From Scilla litardierei (lineage: Eukaryota; Streptophyta; Magnoliopsida; Asparagales; Asparagaceae): a stretch of DNA of 64,000 nucleotides. Shown here in pieces: positions 58,981 through 64,000 of the stretch (its first letter is position 1; every line of letters starts with the position of its first letter). Both the position numbers and the translations under genes were made by a program. Location of the stretch: positions 153,866,817 through 153,930,816 of the forward strand of contig CM061132.1 of the NCBI GenBank assembly GCA_030789695.1, written 5' to 3'. The notes below the pieces were generated by a model. That model worked only from the letters and a program-made list of their open reading frames with translations. It searched no databases and was not told the DNA's origin.

Positions 58981-61198
58981 CCTCCCATAGAGGCCGAGCG
59001 TCTTTTAGCTAGCACTGCCTCTCACCCACACCCACTTTTGGCTCCACTCGTCTACGGTGGCCGTTTGCGTCAGCCCCGACCTCCACCTGTGCGACCCTCT
59101 GCCTTCGCTCCCGACACCCTCGTCCAGCACCTCCATGCTGTATAGGGGGTCGTCAGTGGACTCAGAGGGATTTTTGGGCTCTCGTCACCACCGTTAGCTC
59201 TGTGCAGGCACGTGTCGCCCTTCTGCTTGGTATTCAGGTCACCCTGAACCAGATCCTTGCGCGCCTGTCACAGCCTCCACCAGCCGCACCCCGTCCCATC
59301 TCTCAGCTACCACCACCACCACCACCTCTCCTACCACAGGGAGGTGCTGACGCCCCACCACCAGCTTAGGAACACACTTGATGCCTCTCATATTTTTAGC
59401 CGATGCACTGATTGATATTTTTGCAGCTGCTTTTGCATCCCCCTCTCGGCCACTTATTTTGATCACTTTTTGCTGGGCTATGTTTTTATCTGTCTGGGGG
59501 AGAGGTGGTATTTCTGGGCCTTTCTATTTTGCTCCCATGATCTATGTGCATTTGCAATCTGCACTTTTCATATACATATCCATTCCATTTTCTTTCATTT
59601 TCACTTTTTATCATGCATGCATTCGCACCCACCACCCATCTCACATATGTCCTTCTGCCGCACTTAGCACATTGAGGGCACTGCACAGTTTAGCTTGGGG
59701 GAGTGAGTGCACTCACGCACTTTTTATTTCCTTCATTTTTATCTTTATTTTATCTATATTTTTTATTTTCCACATACGTTCACCCACTTTTTCATTTTTT
59801 CTCATGCATCACATTTTTCCACTTTTTTCATGTGTTGCATTTGATCTTGTTTTCCCTTTATCTTTATTTCTTTTATCCTTTTTGCTAGAAATGAATTCTC
59901 TATGATGACGATGACGTGGAGTTAGCTTGCTCTTATATGCGTATTCTCTTGCCATGCCATTATCTTTTATTTCAGATATCATATGCTATACATCGCCACG
60001 CACTTGAGAATAGGAACATGCGTCTCTATTATATGATTATGAATGAAATTTTAGCATTAGCTGAGTTTGAAAATTAATATCGTATACTTTTCATAGAGAA
60101 CACACCAAGCTTCACGCATTGATTGCCTAATCTTGGAGTACTGCTTTGTTATCTACTATCAATTCTATTTGCATGAATTTGTATGCCCAACTTCCAGGTT
60201 GATTGAACGCATGCCTTTTTGATATAATTAGATTAGTTTACTTTCTGAAATCAAACTGAGTAGATTACATTACCCTGTTAAATGTTGTCGTGCACATACC
60301 AAAGAGTGAACTGAGCGTTACATATTTTTCTTTCTCCACATATCTTGAATATCATCTCTATACTTAAAATCGTTGGTGAATCTCCCCTTAGTGAATCTTA
60401 TATTGGCAGCTTCCCCATGCTACCCAAAATCAAAAGTAAAATAATGCATATCTTTCTATCTTTGATTTGGGATTGTTGTTGTGTATATTGAAAAAAAGAA
60501 AAATAAGAGAAAAGAAAGAAAATCAAAACAAAAATAAGTTCATTTGTATATACACAATCCTTCCTTCTTTAACTTTTTATTTCCCTTTATTCCTATGGAG
60601 CTTCAAAAAAATGGGAAAAGTCGTATTGTTCTATTTGATGCCACCACGCTTATAGATAAGCTTGGGGGAGGGGATCCAACGATGTGTGAGAGAGCGACCA
60701 CTTATATGTGCATGACGACCTAAGCTAGGTAATTTTCGATACTTAGGGAGATTACTTAGAGTATAACGAAGTCTATGAATTGAAAATTTGGCATGCATTT
60801 CATGAATACCATCTCTTTCTATTCTTATCGCTTTGTAATGTGTGATACCTCTTATACTCCAAGCAGAAAGCGATCAATTGAAAAGTGTGCAATGTATGAT
60901 TCCGTATATCATTTTAAATGCCTTAGACGATGCTAATTCTAGAATGAATTCATACTTCATATCGTTTTGACGTTCTTGGTTTCTATATTGAATGTGCTTA
61001 TATATGATGTGATATCGAGGTAAAAATCTTTGTCATGTTTTATTCATCGTGCGCTATTTGAGTAAGCGACTCCATGTCCTGAGAGAATGATCTAGCACCT
61101 CACTCTTCGTTTTCTTTTCTATCTTTCTTTTTCGTTTTCCTTATTTTTGGCCACCGGGTTTGCCGTTTTACTCATCTTCCTCGAGGATGAGTAAGAGG
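58981..61198 (+). other. 3' interior of L2, mostly non-coding
   Basis: 58981-59370 continues decayed Pro-rich coding sequence (PPPPP near 59310). Beyond it the region is T-rich with PPT-like tagcttgggggag (59690) and aagcttgggggag (60658). Hydrophobic ORFs at 59378-59905 come from TTT/CAT-rich sequence and are not called. Confidence 0.6.
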
Positions 61199-61213
61199 CC
61201 AGCTTGGGGATTT
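61199..61213 (+). promoter_or_regulatory. Polypurine tract of L2
   Basis: ccagcttggggattt sits directly before TGATCGGTCC, as in L1. Confidence 0.8.
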
Positions 61214-62488
61214 TGATCGGTCCATATTTTACACCTTTTTCTGCATGTTTGCATACCATTTTGATCGTCCATATCACGTTTTTCACGATTATTCGACGAT
61301 ATTGCGTTGCTTTTCACTATTTCTTGTTTTTGTCAGATTTCAGGAAATATGGAGCGATCGGGAGCAAAAATGAGCCTAAGGGATTTGCACGCATGTCGGA
61401 GCATCGCTCATGGCCATATTGAGGAGCTAACGGCGCTGGACGATGAGTGGGGGAAGAAGAAGATCGATAGAAATGAAGAGGAGGCAAAGAAGAGAAGAGT
61501 GGATTCCAATTACAGCCCACTCGGTCGAGTAACACAGCCCACTCGGTCGAGTGAAGAAGCGTACTCGACCGAGTACGACTGATATAAAAATGTCTCGTGC
61601 CACAATGTACTCAACCGAGTGTATAATTCCACTCGGCCGAGTAGTGATCGCCACTCGCCCGAGTGAGTCAAGATTTCTGAAGGGAATCGAAGCCAACTCT
61701 CTGGAATTTTGGGGAGCACAGCAGAAGACCCACTCGGCCGAGTGGGAAGTCCACTCGACCGAGTGAATAACTTCACTCGGCTGAGTGACGCAGAGCACCA
61801 GAGACCCCAAACCCCCCATCTTCTCTGTTTTTACTTGGGTCCCGCACTTGGCCGAGTGGGATTTCCACTCGGCCGAGTAGCGCCGCCAGCCTGTGTCAAG
61901 AATTAGGGTTTTGGGGCTGCGTAGGGGCAATTCTGTCAGGATTTTTTTGGACGTTTTGGGCATGTATTTAAGCCCATTTTTTATCCTAGCTTAGGGAGAG
62001 ACCAGAAAATAGTTTTTAGCGTAATTCCAATTGTAATTCCCCTTTGGAGATTGAAGAACTCAGATCTGGTTTGTCCATTTCTTTTGAATATTACATTTTT
62101 ATGAATTGTTCTCTTCTAAATCTGAATTGCAATATGATTTCCATCATTGATTTTGTTATTCCTCTGATGAATTGTGAGTAGATTCGCTTTTCTAGGGCAT
62201 GAGGATGAACCATATGGATCTAATTTCAGATTTGTGATGAATGAATTTATATGTTGCTAGAGTTGTTAAGAGGTTAGGTTGTGATTGATTTATTACGGAT
62301 AGCTACGAATTTCTATCGATATGGAGTTTGCAAGAGATTGGATTCTAATCGTTGGGAAGGCCTAGGTATTCGATTTAGATTTATAATCGAGATTCGCTAG
62401 GGTTGGTTTGCAAGAGATTGGACCAAATCTAGCATTTTATTATAAATTTATACCCATATTCGTTTGCAAGAGATTGGACGAATACGAG
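61214..62488 (+). mobile_element. L2 3' LTR, truncated by L3
   Basis: It aligns with the first about 1.6 kb of the L1 LTR with much divergence. Palindrome array at 61518-61890, TATA-like tatttaag at 61965-61972, ttgcaagagattgg at about 62329, 62408 and 62464. It breaks off at gacgaatacga. Confidence 0.8.
61518..61890. repeat. CTCGGCCGAG palindrome array, L2 LTR
   Basis: A dozen copies of actcggccgagt and the variants actcggtcgagt and actcgaccgagt. Confidence 0.9.
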
Positions 62489-64000
62489 TGATCGCTCCTT
62501 ATTTTACACCTTTTTCTGAATGTTTTCATATCGTTTCGATCGCCCATATTACGTTTTCACGATTATTCGACTATATCGCGTTGCTTTTCACTATTTCTGG
62601 TTTTTGTCGTATTTCAGGAGATATAGAGCGATCTGGAGCAAAAATGAGATCAAGGGACTTTCACACGCACCGGAGCATCGCCCACGGCCATATTGATGAG
62701 CTAGCAGCAATAGATGATGAGCGAAAAAGGAAAAAGTTCGATAGAATCGACGAGGAAGCGAGGAGGAGAAGAAAGAGCCACAAAAGTAGCCCACTCGGTC
62801 GAACAGAGAGTTCACTCAGCCGAGTGAAGGAACGTGCTCGGCCGAGTGAAACGGATACGGGAGCACGTTGAGTCAAAGTCCACTCGGACGAGTGAGAAAT
62901 CTCACTCGGCCAAGTGAAAAAGCTTACTCGCCCGAGTGTGACAGGGTTTTCTCCTGAAATCTCAGCCGACTTACTAGAATTTGATGAAGACTCACTCGGC
63001 CGAGTAAGAAATCCCACTCGACCGAGTGACTAACTCTGCTCGGTCGAGTATGACAGGGTGACAGACCCCCAAAAATCTCCGATTCTCTGTTTTTATTTGG
63101 GTTTGTCAATCGGCCAAGTGACATGTTCACTCGGCTGAGTGGCAAAGTCCGACTGTGTCGTGAATTAGGGGTTTTGGCTGCGCCAGGAGCAAATCTGTCA
63201 GGAATTTCTGGACGATTTTGACTTATTTTTAAGGCTAGTTTTATTCCTAGTTTTAGAAGAGACTTGAATTTAATTTTGACGGCTATTCTTATTGTAATTC
63301 TCAGCTAGAGATCAAAGACGCACAATTTGGTTTGTTGTTTCTATTTAAATTTCTAGTTTTTATGAATTGTTTTCTCTCAATCATGAATTGTGCTATGATC
63401 TTATTTGTTATTTCTGAGATTGCTATGATGAATTGTGAGTAGTTCCGTCGTTCTAGGGCATGGGGATGAACCCTATGGACCCGATCTTAGAATTGTGATG
63501 AATGAATTGAATTGTTGCTAGGATGGATATACGGTTAGGTTATAATTGATTTACTACGAATAGTTAGGAATTTCCATTGATTGGGGTTTGCAGGAGATTG
63601 GATTTCAATCAATGGGAAGGCCTAGAAATTTGATTTAGGTTTATAATCGAGATTCTCTAGATTTGGTTTGCAAGAGATTGGACCAACGCTAGGATTTTTA
63701 TTATAAATCTATACTAATATTCGTTTGTAAGAGATTGGACGAATACGAACTATCATAACCTAGATCGTAACTCGATTTTGCACGAGAGTGACTCGAGGTG
63801 CGATTGGACGATGATGTCGATCTTCATGCTAGTGGCTTAGGTTAGGGTCTACACGAGAGTGGGCACTAATCTAGGTTGCTATAGACCGGCAATAACGAGA
63901 GAGCGTGAGCTTGGTTCTATATTCAGTTACGACTAGTTCACCTTAATTCAAGCCTTGCAACATTGAAATTCATGATCCACAAGGATAAGTGACGATCCGT
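62489..64000 (+). mobile_element. LTR of a third family member, L3 (partial)
   Basis: Starts TGATCGCTCC inside the L2 LTR and proceeds collinearly with the L1 LTR (palindromes 62790-63140; ttgcaagagattgg series from about 63585) to the window edge. It is clearly diverged from both L1 and L2. Either a nested insertion or the product of recombination between tandem LTRs; the right junction is out of sight. Confidence 0.75.

Larger units (their letters stand above)
56105..62488 (+). mobile_element. Athila-like element L2, 5'-truncated
   Basis: The interior begins abruptly near 56105 without LTR, PBS, gag or pol. It carries the gggaggcaaccc motif at 56245-56256, common downstream of pol in Athila/Tat elements, a broken ORF1/env-like gene, a long T-rich 3' region, a PPT and a 3' LTR related to that of L1. 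The LTR is cut at 62488 by L3. Confidence 0.75.

Noticed and set aside
59378..59905. 175-codon hydrophobic ORF, possible membrane protein
   Set aside because: It is T-rich sequence of the L2 3' non-coding region; the Phe/Ile/His run follows from base composition.

Overview
The window reads as intergenic, repeat-packed DNA of a large plant (angiosperm) genome, probably pericentromeric or otherwise gene-poor. I find no host gene. Nearly every base lies in LTR retrotransposons of Ty1/copia and Ty3/gypsy type nested inside one another, plus MITE-like and foldback elements and microsatellites. Plant origin is supported by a chromovirus-type polyprotein ending in a chromodomain, Athila-style non-coding motifs, initiator-tRNA-Met primer sites on copia elements, and a plant snRNA-type USE plus TATA promoter in one LTR. 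The species cannot be named from the sequence.

The nesting can be resolved from 5-bp target-site duplications (TSDs), LTR ends and empty sites. Layer 1 is an old copia element X (plus strand). Its 5' LTR is seen at 3284-3394 and 7699-8815, its interior at 8816-12468, and its 3' LTR at 12469-14999 continuing at 54832-54897. The 5' LTR is hit by two long gypsy-type LTRs: one on plus (1-3283, running off the left edge) and a 4.3-kb solo LTR on minus (3395-7698, TSD ctggg). The 3' LTR is split by gypsy element Y (minus strand, 15000-54826, TSD tttgc). Layer 2 lies inside Y: a MITE in its left LTR (16503-16670), a cluster of foldbacks and 'cccgtgcccgcggg' repeats in its interior (19842-24830), and two full elements in its right LTR. 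These are chromovirus Z (minus, 27550-45067, TSD ggttg) and copia W (plus, 46072-53989, TSD ggaag). Layer 3 is a non-autonomous element L1 (plus, 34880-42723, TSD cctga) inside the right LTR of Z.

Right of X, 54898-56100 is repeat debris. A 5'-truncated Athila-like element L2 then runs from about 56105 to 62488, and its 3' LTR is broken by another LTR of the same broad family, L3 (62489-64000, off the right edge). L1, L2 and L3 share LTR architecture, although L1 and L2 carry unrelated coding regions.

Coding content: Z has an intact gag, an intact PR-RT-RNase H ORF and a broken integrase and chromodomain. Two short GT-AG candidate introns in Z restore reading frame. W has an intact gag but a broken pol. 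L1 has one intact 383-codon acidic ORF of unknown function. L2 has a broken Athila ORF1/envelope-like ORF. X and Y keep only pol remnants.

The points most worth following are: the L1 acidic ORF; the candidate introns of Z; a tRNA-Ile primer site shared by Y and Z; a duplicated leader hairpin in W with compensatory changes; and arrays of short self-complementary motifs that recur independently in several unrelated LTR families. Mismatch counts between LTRs are by eye only.
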